Shown: positions 11,608-20,491, counted from the first letter of the stretch. The stretch: DNA of 64,000 nt from CAYNHT01 sp964397485 (GCA_964397485.1 CAYNHT010000004.1:62001-126000); one strand, 5' to 3'. Numbers and translations are program-made. The notes: generated by a model from the sequence alone, not told the origin.

Positions 11608-12033
11608 TTATTGTTCTACTTTTACGCCCATGTTACGAGCAGTTCCTTCAACTATTTTAACAGCTTCATCAATTGCATATGCATTTAAATCTGGTAATTT
11701 AATTTCTGCAATTTCACGAACTTGTTCTTTAGTTAAAGTAGCAACAGTTTCTTTAGATCCTTTAGCAGATCCTGATTTTAACTTTGCAGTTTTCTTTATC
11801 AAGAATGCTGTTGGTGGAGTTTTAATTACGAAATCAAAGCTTCTATCATCATAAATAGAAATTTCAACTGGTAAAATATCTCCCATTTTATCTCTAGTTG
11901 CATCATTGTATTTTGTACAGAATTCTTGTAAGTTAATTCCGGCTGGTCCTAACACCGTTCCAACTGGTGGAGCTGGTGTTGCTTTTCCGGCAGGAACTTG
12001 TAGCTTAATTTTTTTAGTAACTTTCTTTGCCAC
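11608..12033 (-). CDS. rplK: 50S ribosomal protein L11
   Basis: L11 of 141 residues forms the base of the GTPase-associated centre. The N-terminal proline-rich block ([14 protein letters not shown]) and the C-terminal rRNA-binding domain are complete. I use GTG at 12033 (VAKKVTKK), 8 nt after AGGAGG; an in-frame GTG three codons upstream overlaps the ribosome site. First gene of rplK-rplA, with its own promoter and leader. Confidence 0.96.
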   Translation of the reverse strand: MAKKVTKKIKLQVPAGKATPAPPVGTVLGPAGINLQEFCTKYNDATRDKMGDILPVEISIYDDRSFDFVIKTPPTAFLIKKTAKLKSGSAKGSKETVATLTKEQVREIAEIKLPDLNAYAIDEAVKIVEGTARNMGVKVEQ

Positions 12034-12062
12034 GAAAAACACCTCCTATATTTTTTTTCGCG

Positions 12063-12095
12063 AGTGGTTCAAATGCTTTAATCCGCGCTCCCACT
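12063..12095 (-). promoter_or_regulatory. Second L1-type leader hairpin, before rplK
   Basis: The rplK leader contains AGTGGGAG (5' side) and ACCACT (3' side) forming a short stem around a roughly 23-nt loop. It shares the GTGGGAG...CCAC pattern with the leader before rplA, which suggests a second L1 target on the same mRNA. The fold is less certain. Confidence 0.45.
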
Positions 12096-12129
12096 TGTTT
12101 TAATCTATATAAAATAATATAGCCAATTA

Positions 12130-12158
12130 ATAATAACACATTTTACATACTTTGTAAA
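12130..12158 (-). promoter_or_regulatory. Sigma-A promoter of rplK-rplA
   Basis: TTTACA (12153-12158), 17-bp spacer, TATTAT (12130-12135) with extended TGT. It begins directly at the nusG stop. Confidence 0.7.
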
Positions 12159-12692
12159 CTATGCTTTTTCGATTTCTGTTAAATCTAATTCAACAATCGT
12201 TTCTTGCCCAAATAAGTCAAGCGCAACTTCAAGTTTTGCATTTTCCTTATCAAGACTTTTAACTTTACCATACATTGATGCAAATGGCCCATTAACAACT
12301 TTAACCATATCATCAACATTAAGTTCATTTCCAATTTCTAAACGGCTTAATCCCATGCTTCCTAAAATACGATCTACTTCAACTGGCGTTAATGGAAATG
12401 GTTTTGCCCCCTTACCAGAAGAACCTATAAATCCGGTTACCCCAGGTGTATTACGAACAATGAACCAAGCTTCATCAGTCATAATCATTTCTACTAGAAT
12501 ATAACCAGGAAACATCTTTTTAAGTTTCTCTTTTTTTACACCATCTTTAATTTCAACTTCCGTTTGTTCTGGAACAACTACTCTAAAAATGTAGTCTTCC
12601 ATTCCCATGGAATTTGCACGCATCTCTAACTTCTCTTTTACTTTATTCTCGTGTCCTGAATATGTGTTAACTACATACCATTCTTTTTGCAT
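12159..12692 (-). CDS. nusG: Transcription elongation factor NusG
   Basis: NusG of 177 residues couples RNA polymerase to elongation, pausing and the ribosome. The N-terminal NGN domain (WYVVNTYSGHENKVKEKL) and the C-terminal KOW domain (VKVVNGPFASMYGKV) are visible. Its ATG overlaps the secE stop (TAATG), so the two are translationally coupled. Confidence 0.97.
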   Translation of the reverse strand: MQKEWYVVNTYSGHENKVKEKLEMRANSMGMEDYIFRVVVPEQTEVEIKDGVKKEKLKKMFPGYILVEMIMTDEAWFIVRNTPGVTGFIGSSGKGAKPFPLTPVEVDRILGSMGLSRLEIGNELNVDDMVKVVNGPFASMYGKVKSLDKENAKLEVALDLFGQETIVELDLTEIEKA

Positions 12693-12871
12693 TAACCCAC
12701 CAATGTCTTAATTCCAGCTAGGACAAAGTCCATCACAGAATAAAAAACAGCAAAAAAGATAATAAACGAGATTGTTGCGATTGAATATGTAAGCATTTCT
12801 TTTTTCTTTGGCCATCTTACCTTAGCCATTTCCTTTTTGACACCAATGAAAAACTTAGTAACTTTTTTCAT
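12692..12871 (-). CDS. secE: Preprotein translocase subunit SecE
   Basis: SecE of 59 residues, the short one-span Gram-positive form that clamps SecY. The amphipathic KEMAKVRWPKKKEM segment precedes a single membrane helix. ATG at 12871 follows TAGGTGA; an in-frame ATG 12 codons upstream lacks a ribosome site and would add an unrelated extension. The usual upstream neighbour rpmG (L33) is absent here. Confidence 0.93.
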   Translation of the reverse strand: MKKVTKFFIGVKKEMAKVRWPKKKEMLTYSIATISFIIFFAVFYSVMDFVLAGIKTLVG

Positions 12872-12934
12872 ATATTCACCTACTTTTAATAATATGTTTT
12901 TTTTCAAATAAAAAACACTATTTCGTGTCTAATA

Positions 12935-12963
12935 AAAGAATACCATACTCTCTTATTAAAGTC
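12935..12963 (-). promoter_or_regulatory. Sigma-A promoter of secE-nusG
   Basis: TTGACT (12958-12963), 17-bp spacer, TATTCT (12935-12940), with extended TGG before the -10. Confidence 0.75.
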
Positions 12964-13030
12964 AATATCTATTAGTAATTTTAAAAACAAAGTTTTTTAT
13001 TAATTTTTGCTTAACTTAATATATATTTAT

Positions 13031-13648
13031 TTACTTTCTAATTTCCAATTCTTCCTTAGCTTTTAATTTGATTCTTTGCAAAGCATTATCAATAGCCTTA
13101 GGAGTCTTATCAAGTATTTCAGCAATTTCTCTATAATTGAAATCACTGATTTTAAGTTCGAAAACTTGTCCCTCAAAATCAGTTAATCTTTTTTTTATAT
13201 TTTCAATAAGTTCTATTTCCTGTTCGTTATTAATAATTAATAATTCAGGATCAGCTTTACTATCACTAATAAATGCTTCTAACCCAACTGATTTACCATC
13301 ACCATCAGATCCTTCTAATGATAATGACTCGTTTAATATTTTATGTTTTAGTCTTTTAGTTCCCATAATAACACTAATCATTTTTCTTTCTATACATTTT
13401 TTAGCAAACGTATAAAAAGTTGTATCTTTTTGTTCGTCGTAATGAGTTATAGCTAAATTGAGTCCAAGCATACCTTCTTGAATCAAATCATTCAACTCAA
13501 GTCCACCATGTCTACAATACTTATACATCTTTTTAGCAGTGCCCATAATTAACGGCTCATACTTTTTAAATAAAATTGTATTAGCTTCTTCATTACTTTC
13601 ACTTATATAAGATATTAATTCATTATCATTAAAATTTCTGTAGTTCAT
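13031..13648 (-). CDS. sigH: RNA polymerase sigma factor SigH (Spo0H-like)
   Basis: A 205-residue sigma-70 family protein with region 2 (DLIQEGMLGLNLAI...FYTFAKKCIERKM) and a region 4 helix-turn-helix (FNYREIAEILDKTPKAIDNALQRI). Length and position (rlmB-sigH-secE-nusG) match Bacillus sigH, which drives the transition to stationary phase and early sporulation, including spoIIA. Its presence agrees with the sporulation genes at 51.7-54.6 kb. It follows rlmB by two bases. Confidence 0.88.
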   Translation of the reverse strand: MNYRNFNDNELISYISESNEEANTILFKKYEPLIMGTAKKMYKYCRHGGLELNDLIQEGMLGLNLAITHYDEQKDTTFYTFAKKCIERKMISVIMGTKRLKHKILNESLSLEGSDGDGKSVGLEAFISDSKADPELLIINNEQEIELIENIKKRLTDFEGQVFELKISDFNYREIAEILDKTPKAIDNALQRIKLKAKEELEIRK

Positions 13649-13650
13649 AA

Positions 13651-14346
13651 TTACCTCCGTACTTTTATTGCCTCATAAATAACGATTGCAGTAGCGACTG
13701 ATGCATTTAAGCTATTTATCTTTCCTCTCATTGGAATACTAGCAATAAAGTCACATGATTCTTTTACCAAACGACTCATGCCACTTCCCTCATTACCTAT
13801 TACTATACCTATTTTACCTTTATAATCTATCTTATCGTAACTTGTTCCATCCATATCAGTTCCAACAATCCAAAAACCTTGTTTTTTTAAATCCTTGATT
13901 ATATTAGATAAATTAGTTACCATCGATATTTTTATATTTTCTAAAGCCCCTGCACTAACTTTCATAACAGTTGAATTAACTTCTACACTACGATCTTTAG
14001 GGATTATAATCCCATCTACACCAGCAGCTTCGCAGGTTCTAATGATAGCTCCTAAATTATGTGGATCTTCTAAATGATCTAATATTACTAACAACGCATC
14101 TTCGTTAGTTATTAATTCATCTACATCGTAATATTTATAATCAGGCACTTTCAATATTACACCTTGATGATTTCCATTTGCAAGTTTGTCTAATTCAAAT
14201 TTTTCTACATATTTTATATCAATATTCTTTTTTTGTAAGGCTGAAATAATTTCTTCATCTTTAAATTGTTTATAAAGATATACTTTTTGAATTATTTTAT
14301 TATTTTTTAAAATTTCATTTGCGACATTTTTACCATATACATACAT
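13651..14346 (-). CDS. rlmB: TrmH/SpoU-family rRNA 2'-O-methyltransferase (RlmB-like)
   Basis: This 231-residue SPOUT enzyme has an N-terminal substrate-binding domain (VYGKNVANEIL) and the knotted SAM domain with LDHLEDPHNLGAIIRTCEAAG, IVIGNEGSGMSRLV and SLNASVATAIVIYE. Such enzymes 2'-O-methylate 23S rRNA. Its place between mrnC and sigH is that of Bacillus yacO. Exact nucleotide target inferred. Confidence 0.9.
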   Translation of the reverse strand: MYVYGKNVANEILKNNKIIQKVYLYKQFKDEEIISALQKKNIDIKYVEKFELDKLANGNHQGVILKVPDYKYYDVDELITNEDALLVILDHLEDPHNLGAIIRTCEAAGVDGIIIPKDRSVEVNSTVMKVSAGALENIKISMVTNLSNIIKDLKKQGFWIVGTDMDGTSYDKIDYKGKIGIVIGNEGSGMSRLVKESCDFIASIPMRGKINSLNASVATAIVIYEAIKVRR

Positions 14347-14348
14347 AT

Positions 14349-14723
14349 TTATTCTCCTATTATATATTTCATTATTTCATCTATTCTTGTGTTTTTATTT
14401 TCTAAATATAAATAACCGATTAAAGCCTCAATTCCTGTTGCATATTTATATGTAACAATATCCGTATTTTTTGGATGAGAACTACCTTTATGATTACGAG
14501 CACGCATAATAATTGAAACTTCCTCTTCGTTAAAAAAATCAATGTCTATCATCTTTTTTAAAAATTCACATTGTTTTCTAGCACTCACATAGTTAACAGC
14601 TTCTGCTTGTAAATCTTTAACTTTCACAAGCCCTTTTTTCACCAAATAATCTCTTATATATATTTCATATACACTATCACCTAAATAAGCCAAGGTTAAG
14701 ACATTCATATCTTTATTGTTCAT
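14349..14723 (-). CDS. mrnC: Ribonuclease Mini-III
   Basis: Mini-III is an RNase III-type domain without a double-strand RNA-binding domain that matures 23S rRNA ends. The catalytic motif YLGDSVYEIYIRDYL is near residue 15 and the second acidic region (YATGIEALIGYLYLE) is near the C-terminus. I start at ATG 14723, 11 bases inside rbgA, behind GGTGATT. Upstream in-frame starts would extend far into rbgA. 124 residues, usual for the family. Confidence 0.9.
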   Translation of the reverse strand: MNNKDMNVLTLAYLGDSVYEIYIRDYLVKKGLVKVKDLQAEAVNYVSARKQCEFLKKMIDIDFFNEEEVSIIMRARNHKGSSHPKNTDIVTYKYATGIEALIGYLYLENKNTRIDEIMKYIIGE

Positions 14724-15579
14724 AATCACCATTATAGCGATCAAATGTAATATTTTTAATATGTGCATCTTTTATGTCATTAATAATAACTGATATTACC
14801 TTATCGTAATCAATTTCTCCACCTTTAATTAAGCAACCTCTTCTTTTGCCTATTATGTCTAAGGTTGGAAGAATATCTTCAAAATCAACTTCGGTTATTC
14901 CATAACGTTCCTCTAGTTTATACGGGTAATATTCATATAATGTTTTAATAATATACATTGCAACATCATCAATTGGTAAAATTTCTTCTTTTATAGCAGT
15001 TAAACTAGCTAAGTTAAGTGCGACTTTATCTTCATCAAGTTTTGGCCATAAAATACCCGGAGTATCTAATAATTCTAAATCATCATTTATTCTAATCCAA
15101 TCTAAATTTTTAGTAACACCTGGTCTATTTCCGACATTAACAGCTTTTTTACCAACTAATCGATTAATTAAAGTTGACTTTCCAGCATTAGGAATTCCAA
15201 CAATCAAAACTCTTGTTTTACGCTTTGTCATTCCTTTATCTAATCTTTTTTGATTACGCTCTTGCATAATTTCTTCCGTTGCACTTATAATTTTATTCAT
15301 ATTAAAATTATTTTCTAAATCAACAGGAACTACTTTATATCCTTGTTTTTCATAGTGCTTAATCCATTTATTGGTTTCACTCATATCACATAAATCTGTT
15401 TTAGTCATGATTAATATGCGTGGTTTGTCTTTTATATATTTATCTAAATCTTTGATTTTTGAAGAATAAGGCATTCTTGCATCAATTATTTCATACACAA
15501 CATCAATTAGGCTAATTTTTTCACTAATTAAACGCTTAGTTTTGGCCATATGACCAGGATACCAATTAATATTTGCCAT
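14713..15579 (-). CDS. rbgA: Ribosome biogenesis GTPase RbgA (YlqF)
   Basis: RbgA assists late 50S assembly. The circularly permuted GTPase motifs appear in order: G4 TKTD, G1 GIPNAGKSTL, G2 region with GVTK, G3 DTPG. The N-terminal INWYPGHMAK signature carries the catalytic His. Start at ATG 15579 (MANINWYPGH), inside the end of the upstream coiled-coil gene. The lepB-rbgA association is conserved in Bacilli. Confidence 0.95.
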   Translation of the reverse strand: MANINWYPGHMAKTKRLISEKISLIDVVYEIIDARMPYSSKIKDLDKYIKDKPRILIMTKTDLCDMSETNKWIKHYEKQGYKVVPVDLENNFNMNKIISATEEIMQERNQKRLDKGMTKRKTRVLIVGIPNAGKSTLINRLVGKKAVNVGNRPGVTKNLDWIRINDDLELLDTPGILWPKLDEDKVALNLASLTAIKEEILPIDDVAMYIIKTLYEYYPYKLEERYGITEVDFEDILPTLDIIGKRRGCLIKGGEIDYDKVISVIINDIKDAHIKNITFDRYNGDYEQ

Positions 15580-17005
15580 TATTATACACATCCATTCTCT
15601 TTATTTTAACTTTGTTCTTTTTAACTTGTTTTTCTATTGCTTCTTCGGTTCTTTTTATTTCTTCATCTTTTTCCCTTAATTGCTCTATAACCATATCAAG
15701 TTTTTTAAATACATAATTGTATTCAGGTAAAACATCTTGATATTTTTGAAACTTATATTTAAATTCCTCTTTCAATTTTTCAGTTTGGTTTAATGAGTCA
15801 TTTAATAATGAACCAATATATTCAAGATCATCTTTTTGGTTATACAAATTTTCATTTAATTCCTTATATTTTAAATAAGTGCTTTGCATTTGTCTTTCAA
15901 TAAAATTATTGTTCATTATCTTAATAGTATTATCTAATACTATTCCACCTATTAATAAACCAATTCGTTTGTTTTTTATAGCATATATCAAAAACGACAT
16001 TTTAAAAAGATTATAACTCATTATTTTCAAACCTTTTAACTTAAACTCATCTTGATATTTATCTTCCATTTTACTTAATTTATACTGTAAATTTCTTATA
16101 AACTCATTTTGAGCTTCGAAGTTACTTCTTATTTGCTCATTAACATCACCTATTTTTTTAGTCTTTTGTTTATGATTTTCAAACTCTTCATCCCTTTTTT
16201 CCAATTCTTGTTTCTTTAATTGAAGTTTTTTATTAACATTTTTCTTTTGCTCATAAACATCAATGATAGTTGCCATTTTATCTATCTCTTTTTTACAAGT
16301 TTTAGCTAAATCACTAACCATTTCGCTTTCATCAACAATGAATTTATAATTGCTGATTTCATCTAATAATGCCTCATCACTAAGTTCATCAAAATTAGTA
16401 AAGTCGGTATTTTCAAGAATAATACTATATTTTCTTTTTAAATCAGTTACTTTTTTTTCAATTTTTATTAATTTTTGCTCATATTCACTTACTTTTTCAG
16501 TACTACCTTCTTTTTGAATATCATCCTCAATTTTAATAACTTCTTTTGAAACTTCACTTATTTCTTCCTTAGCCTTTTTAATAATTACATTTACTTTATT
16601 TGAAATAGCTATTTCTGTTTCTGTTTGATCAATCCCCTTTTTGATACTAGCTTTTACCTTTTTTACTTCACTTTTGTTTATTGTAATTATAGGCTCTGCT
16701 TCTGGTTCATATACAACATCAGTGTCCTCTATATTATTAATTACTACAGCATCTTTTAAAACTGAAATATCAGTATCCACACCTTTTTTTGAAGTAGTTA
16801 AATCAATAATTTTATTTGCTCTTAGTAAAATAGGATTATCATTATTTTTTATTTCAATTAATTCATTAATTTTTTTAAGTCTACTACTTTCATCTTTTTT
16901 ACTTTTAATTTCATCTTCTTCAATCTTTTTTTTCTTTTTTATATTAAAGTTAATTATTTTTTTTGTTATCAAAAAATCCCTTAGTCCACCCTTTTGCCCT
17001 CGCAT
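15566..17005 (-). CDS. Large coiled-coil protein of unknown function
   Basis: About 479 residues, not recognised. The N-terminal 120 residues are basic and Lys-rich. From about 130 to 320 the sequence is heptad-like, Lys/Glu-rich coiled coil. A hydrophobic patch (FLIYAIKNKRIGLLIGGIVL) lies near residues 350-370, then more coiled coil to the end. No enzyme motif. It may be membrane-associated through the hydrophobic segment. It lies between lepB and rbgA and overlaps rbgA by 14 bases, suggesting co-translation with ribosome-assembly genes. Start ATG at 17005 chosen behind GGGTGA. Confidence 0.75.
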   Translation of the reverse strand: MRGQKGGLRDFLITKKIINFNIKKKKKIEEDEIKSKKDESSRLKKINELIEIKNNDNPILLRANKIIDLTTSKKGVDTDISVLKDAVVINNIEDTDVVYEPEAEPIITINKSEVKKVKASIKKGIDQTETEIAISNKVNVIIKKAKEEISEVSKEVIKIEDDIQKEGSTEKVSEYEQKLIKIEKKVTDLKRKYSIILENTDFTNFDELSDEALLDEISNYKFIVDESEMVSDLAKTCKKEIDKMATIIDVYEQKKNVNKKLQLKKQELEKRDEEFENHKQKTKKIGDVNEQIRSNFEAQNEFIRNLQYKLSKMEDKYQDEFKLKGLKIMSYNLFKMSFLIYAIKNKRIGLLIGGIVLDNTIKIMNNNFIERQMQSTYLKYKELNENLYNQKDDLEYIGSLLNDSLNQTEKLKEEFKYKFQKYQDVLPEYNYVFKKLDMVIEQLREKDEEIKRTEEAIEKQVKKNKVKIKRMDVYNNGKY

Positions 17006-17051
17006 AAAATCACCCAATTAATTGTATCATAAAAAAGGAATAAACAAAAGT

Positions 17052-17546
17052 TTATCCTATAAAACCAAATCTATTAAATGGAAAAAGAGAAAATGTGGTT
17101 GTTCCTAATATATCATCAATACTGACTAATCCAATTACACGGCTATCTGTTGAATTATTTCTGTTATCACCCATAACAAAATAATAACCATTTGGTATAG
17201 TTGTATACCCTAATGTAGATATATCAAAATCATTAGTTGTAGCAACAATAAAATCTTCGTCTATTTTTTTGTCATTAACATATAGGGCGCTATCAACGTA
17301 TTTTATTTTTTCTCCAGGCAAACCAATTACTCTTTTTATTAATCTTGAATTATCATAGTTTAAAACAATGATATCAAAACGTTCTAGTTTTTTATCATAT
17401 TTTTTTAATAACAAAATCTGGTTATCGCGTAAAGTAGGATCCATTGAAGTACCATTTACCTTTACTGGAGTAACTATATAGGATCTAATCAATATAACCA
17501 TTAAGATAATAATTACATAAGGAACAATTTCTTTAATTATTTTCAT
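17052..17546 (-). CDS. lepB: Signal peptidase I
   Basis: A 164-residue type I leader peptidase that cleaves Sec signal peptides outside the membrane. One N-terminal membrane helix precedes the catalytic Ser motif (NGTSMDPTL) and the catalytic Lys motif (RLIKRVIGLPGE); the GDNRNNSTDSR box follows. Short Gram-positive form. Between rplS and rbgA, the usual Bacilli context. Confidence 0.95.
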   Translation of the reverse strand: MKIIKEIVPYVIIILMVILIRSYIVTPVKVNGTSMDPTLRDNQILLLKKYDKKLERFDIIVLNYDNSRLIKRVIGLPGEKIKYVDSALYVNDKKIDEDFIVATTNDFDISTLGYTTIPNGYYFVMGDNRNNSTDSRVIGLVSIDDILGTTTFSLFPFNRFGFIG

Positions 17547-17563
17547 ATTTCACCTATACAAAA

Positions 17564-17586
17564 AATAAGGCTTGACACGCCTTATT
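17564..17586 (-). terminator. Terminator after rplS
   Basis: 8-bp stem AATAAGGC/GCCTTATT followed by a run of U, overlapping the rplS stop and preceding lepB. Confidence 0.85.
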
Positions 17587-17923
17587 AATTTCTTTCTTTG
17601 ATTTTTGCTTGTTTTACTAAGCTTCTTATGTAGTTCAATTTAGCACGTCTAACTTTACCTTTACGAACAACAGTAATGTTTTCAACGACTGGTGAATTCA
17701 TAGGGAAAGTTCTTTCCACTCCAACTCCACTAGACATTTTTCTAACGATAAAATTTCTACCTATACCACTACCTTTAATAGCCATAACGATACCTTCAAA
17801 AGCTTGAATTCTTTCACGTTTTCCTTCAACGATACGAACATCAACTTTTACAGTATCCCCAACACGAAATTCAGGTAGATCTGGTCTAATTTGACTTTTA
17901 GTTATTTTTTCAACTAAATTCAC
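17585..17923 (-). CDS. rplS: 50S ribosomal protein L19
   Basis: L19 of 112 residues sits at the 30S-50S interface. The family blocks [31 protein letters not shown] and [14 protein letters not shown] are present. I use GTG at 17923, behind AAAGGAG, since it gives the normal L19 N-terminus. The longer reading frame upstream contains the gene's own promoter. Confidence 0.96.
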   Translation of the reverse strand: MNLVEKITKSQIRPDLPEFRVGDTVKVDVRIVEGKRERIQAFEGIVMAIKGSGIGRNFIVRKMSSGVGVERTFPMNSPVVENITVVRKGKVRRAKLNYIRSLVKQAKIKERN

Positions 17924-17957
17924 AATGTCACTCTCCTTTTTTAATACTATAATCATA

Positions 17958-17985
17958 AGTATAAAGACCCAGCGGATTACGTCAA
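17958..17985 (-). promoter_or_regulatory. Promoter of rplS
   Basis: TTGACG (17980-17985), 16-bp spacer, TATACT (17958-17963), just upstream of the rplS ribosome site. Confidence 0.6.
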
Positions 17986-18025
17986 CATTTAAGATTTTAA
18001 CATATTTAAAATAAATTTGCAACTC

Positions 18026-18490
18026 TTATCTTGATTTTCTTGATTTTTCTTCTTGCTCTAAATATTCATAGTTATTATAACTAGCCGCAAGCACTTTTGA
18101 TTTCAACTCTTGTTCTAATAAAGCAATTTTTTTCAATAATAATTCAAAATATTTATCATCTAAATATCTTCTATATTTATTTCTAAGTAAGCGTCGATAT
18201 CTTTCAACATCATTTAAAACGATTGCTAAATTAGATGCATCTGTATCATCGCTACTTTCAATAACACTAATAATATATTGCAAATAAGTGTCTAACTTTT
18301 TTTTAATTTTTCTTTTTAATGTTTTTTCGATAAATGACGGTTTAATAATAATCATTTTATTAACCAATATTCCATCATATTTAACATTATTTTGCGGTTT
18401 TATTTTAAAGCCATCCAACTTATTATAATCAATATAGACTATTTCTTTATTATTATTGTTTTTGACTAACAAATAGTTTTTTTGTTTCAT
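18026..18490 (-). CDS. Hypothetical basic protein between trmD and rplS
   Basis: A 154-residue soluble protein, not recognised. Lys-rich, with a predicted beta-rich first 50 residues (YLLVKNNNNKEIVYIDYNKL) and then long helices (RYRRLLRNKYRRYLDDKYFELLLKKIALLEQELKSK split over residues ~95-130). No signal peptide or membrane segment. Only four bases separate it from trmD, so it is co-transcribed with the tRNA-modification and ribosome-maturation genes; a role on RNA or the ribosome is a guess from context. Confidence 0.7.
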   Translation of the reverse strand: MKQKNYLLVKNNNNKEIVYIDYNKLDGFKIKPQNNVKYDGILVNKMIIIKPSFIEKTLKRKIKKKLDTYLQYIISVIESSDDTDASNLAIVLNDVERYRRLLRNKYRRYLDDKYFELLLKKIALLEQELKSKVLAASYNNYEYLEQEEKSRKSR

Positions 18491-18494
18491 CTAA

Positions 18495-19163
18495 TCAACT
18501 CTTTTCTAATAAATCTGGACGACGTTCTTTTGTTTTTTCCAAGCTCTTTTCTAATCGCCATTCGGCAATTTTTTTATGATGTCCTGATAATAAAATTTCA
18601 GGAACTTCTAACCCTCTAAAATTTTGAGGTTTAGTGTAAACCGGATAATCTAATAAGTTATTATTAAAAGAATCATTTATATGAGAGTTCTCATCAATAA
18701 CACCATCAAGCAATCTAACAATGCTATCTGTGATAACCATACTTGGTATTTCTCCACCTGTTAAAACATAATCACCAATACTTATTTCCATATCAACAAT
18801 AGTTCTAATTCTCTCATCAAAACCTTCATAATGTCCACATATAATAAGAATATGTTTTTCATTTGTTAAAGTGTATGCTAACGGTTGTTTATACGGAACA
18901 CCTTGTGGAGTCATCATTACAACCAAGGTATTATCACCTTTCAAATCTTCAACCGCATCAAATATTGGTTGTGGCATTAAAACCATTCCATTTCCACCAC
19001 CAAAACCATAATCATCTACTTTTTTATGTGGATCTTTAGAATAATCTCTAATATTATGAACTTTAATAATTACCCTATTATCATTGATTGCTCTTTTTAT
19101 AATTGAAGTATTTAAAAAACCTTCAAACATTTCTGGAAATAAAGTTAAAATATCAATCTTCAT
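18495..19163 (-). CDS. trmD: tRNA (guanine-N1)-methyltransferase
   Basis: TrmD of 222 residues methylates G37 of tRNAs to prevent frameshifting. N-terminal MKIDILTLFPEMF and the knot motifs CGHYEGFDERI and IGDYVLTGGE are visible, as is the C-terminal LLSGHHKKIAEWR helix region. Overlaps rimM by 11 bases; rimM-trmD-rplS order is universal in Bacilli. Confidence 0.97.
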   Translation of the reverse strand: MKIDILTLFPEMFEGFLNTSIIKRAINDNRVIIKVHNIRDYSKDPHKKVDDYGFGGGNGMVLMPQPIFDAVEDLKGDNTLVVMMTPQGVPYKQPLAYTLTNEKHILIICGHYEGFDERIRTIVDMEISIGDYVLTGGEIPSMVITDSIVRLLDGVIDENSHINDSFNNNLLDYPVYTKPQNFRGLEVPEILLSGHHKKIAEWRLEKSLEKTKERRPDLLEKS

Positions 19164-19647
19164 TAATTAAACCCTCTATGTTATTGATGTATAATCGTTT
19201 TTCTTTTAAATCTACTTTTTTAATAAATTCTTCAACATTAGGAACCAAATGTTTTTTATCTCCATCAGTAACGACCAATATTTCATGGGCTTTACTTTCC
19301 ATAATGTATTCAACTTTACCTATTTTTTTATCATCTATGTAAGCATCCAAACCAATAATATCTTCATTAAAGTAACCTTCAACAGCTAAATCATCACGAT
19401 TAATATAAACTTTATCTCCCTTATATATAATTACATCATTTATATTATTAAGGTCAACAAAAGTAACCATATCATATATTTTATGCTGTCTATAACTATT
19501 AATAACTAGTTCATCTTTAAATCTTCCTACATAAACTTTAAAGTTCTTTTTGAATACTAAATCTTTATATCTAAATTCAGATATAATTCTTACTTCTCCC
19601 TTAATACCATGTGTGTTAACAATCTCTCCAATATAAATATAATCCAT
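19153..19647 (-). CDS. rimM: 16S rRNA processing protein RimM
   Basis: RimM of 164 residues assists 30S head assembly by binding S19. The N-terminal IGEIVNTHGIKGEVRI signature and a C-terminal PRC-barrel-like domain (HEILVVTDGDKKHLVPNVEEFI) are present. Upstream of and overlapping trmD. Confidence 0.94.
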   Translation of the reverse strand: MDYIYIGEIVNTHGIKGEVRIISEFRYKDLVFKKNFKVYVGRFKDELVINSYRQHKIYDMVTFVDLNNINDVIIYKGDKVYINRDDLAVEGYFNEDIIGLDAYIDDKKIGKVEYIMESKAHEILVVTDGDKKHLVPNVEEFIKKVDLKEKRLYINNIEGLINED

Positions 19648-19654
19648 AGTCCAC

Positions 19655-20383
19655 CTACTTATCTAATTCATATAAAATAATGCTTGTTGCCACCCCAACA
19701 TTCAAACTTTCACATACTGCATTCATGTCAATATAAATAAATTCTTCACAAAGGTCACTAACCTCTTCAGTTAAGCCATTTCCTTCATTACCCATTATTA
19801 TAACAAATTTTTCTAATTTTTCAATCTTTTTTATACTTTTTCCATGAGTTACTTTCGTTCCCATTATTTTATAATCGTTTTCCTTTAATTTTGGAATCAA
19901 GTTTAATAAATCCTCATTTATAATATTTATATGAAAAATCATTCCTTGACTTGCTCTAATAACCTTGGAATTATATAAGTCTACAGAATTGTTACTTAAT
20001 ACGATTGTATCAATATTAAAAGCAACGGCACTTCTTATTATTGTTCCTAGATTACCAGGATCTTGAATATTATCTAACATTAATATTTTATTACCAATAT
20101 CCGTATTCTTTTCTTTTTTAGTACATAGCCCCATAATATTTTGAGGAGCTTCTACATCGCTTATATAATTAATAATATTATTAGTAACATAAGTTGTTTC
20201 AACATCTAATGGAAATATTTCATCTTGTTCAATTATAAGTTCTTTTAAATATCCTTTTTTATAGGCTTCTAAAACAAGATGTCTTCCTTCTACTAAAAAC
20301 ATACCCATCTTATCACGATATTTCTTATTGTGGAGTTTTTTAATATCCTTTATTTTTTTATTATCTATTGAAGTATATAACAT
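19655..20383 (-). CDS. TrmH-family RNA methyltransferase
   Basis: A 242-residue SPOUT methyltransferase with motifs LMLDNIQDPGNLGTIIRSA, IIMGNEGNGL and ESLNVGVATSIILYE. It is distinct from the rlmB copy at 13651 and closer to the YsgA group of 2'-O-methyltransferases acting on rRNA. Start ATG at 20383 follows TAGGTGA. First gene of the rimM-trmD group here; a weak -10 (TACAAT with extended TGA) lies just upstream. Confidence 0.85.
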   Translation of the reverse strand: MLYTSIDNKKIKDIKKLHNKKYRDKMGMFLVEGRHLVLEAYKKGYLKELIIEQDEIFPLDVETTYVTNNIINYISDVEAPQNIMGLCTKKEKNTDIGNKILMLDNIQDPGNLGTIIRSAVAFNIDTIVLSNNSVDLYNSKVIRASQGMIFHINIINEDLLNLIPKLKENDYKIMGTKVTHGKSIKKIEKLEKFVIIMGNEGNGLTEEVSDLCEEFIYIDMNAVCESLNVGVATSIILYELDK

Positions 20384-20491
20384 AATATCACCTAAGTAGT
20401 ATTGTATCAAAAAATATGAGACAAGTCTATTTATTTGTAATATAAGATATAAACTTAGGGTACATTCATAAATTTATAGACTTATAAAAAA

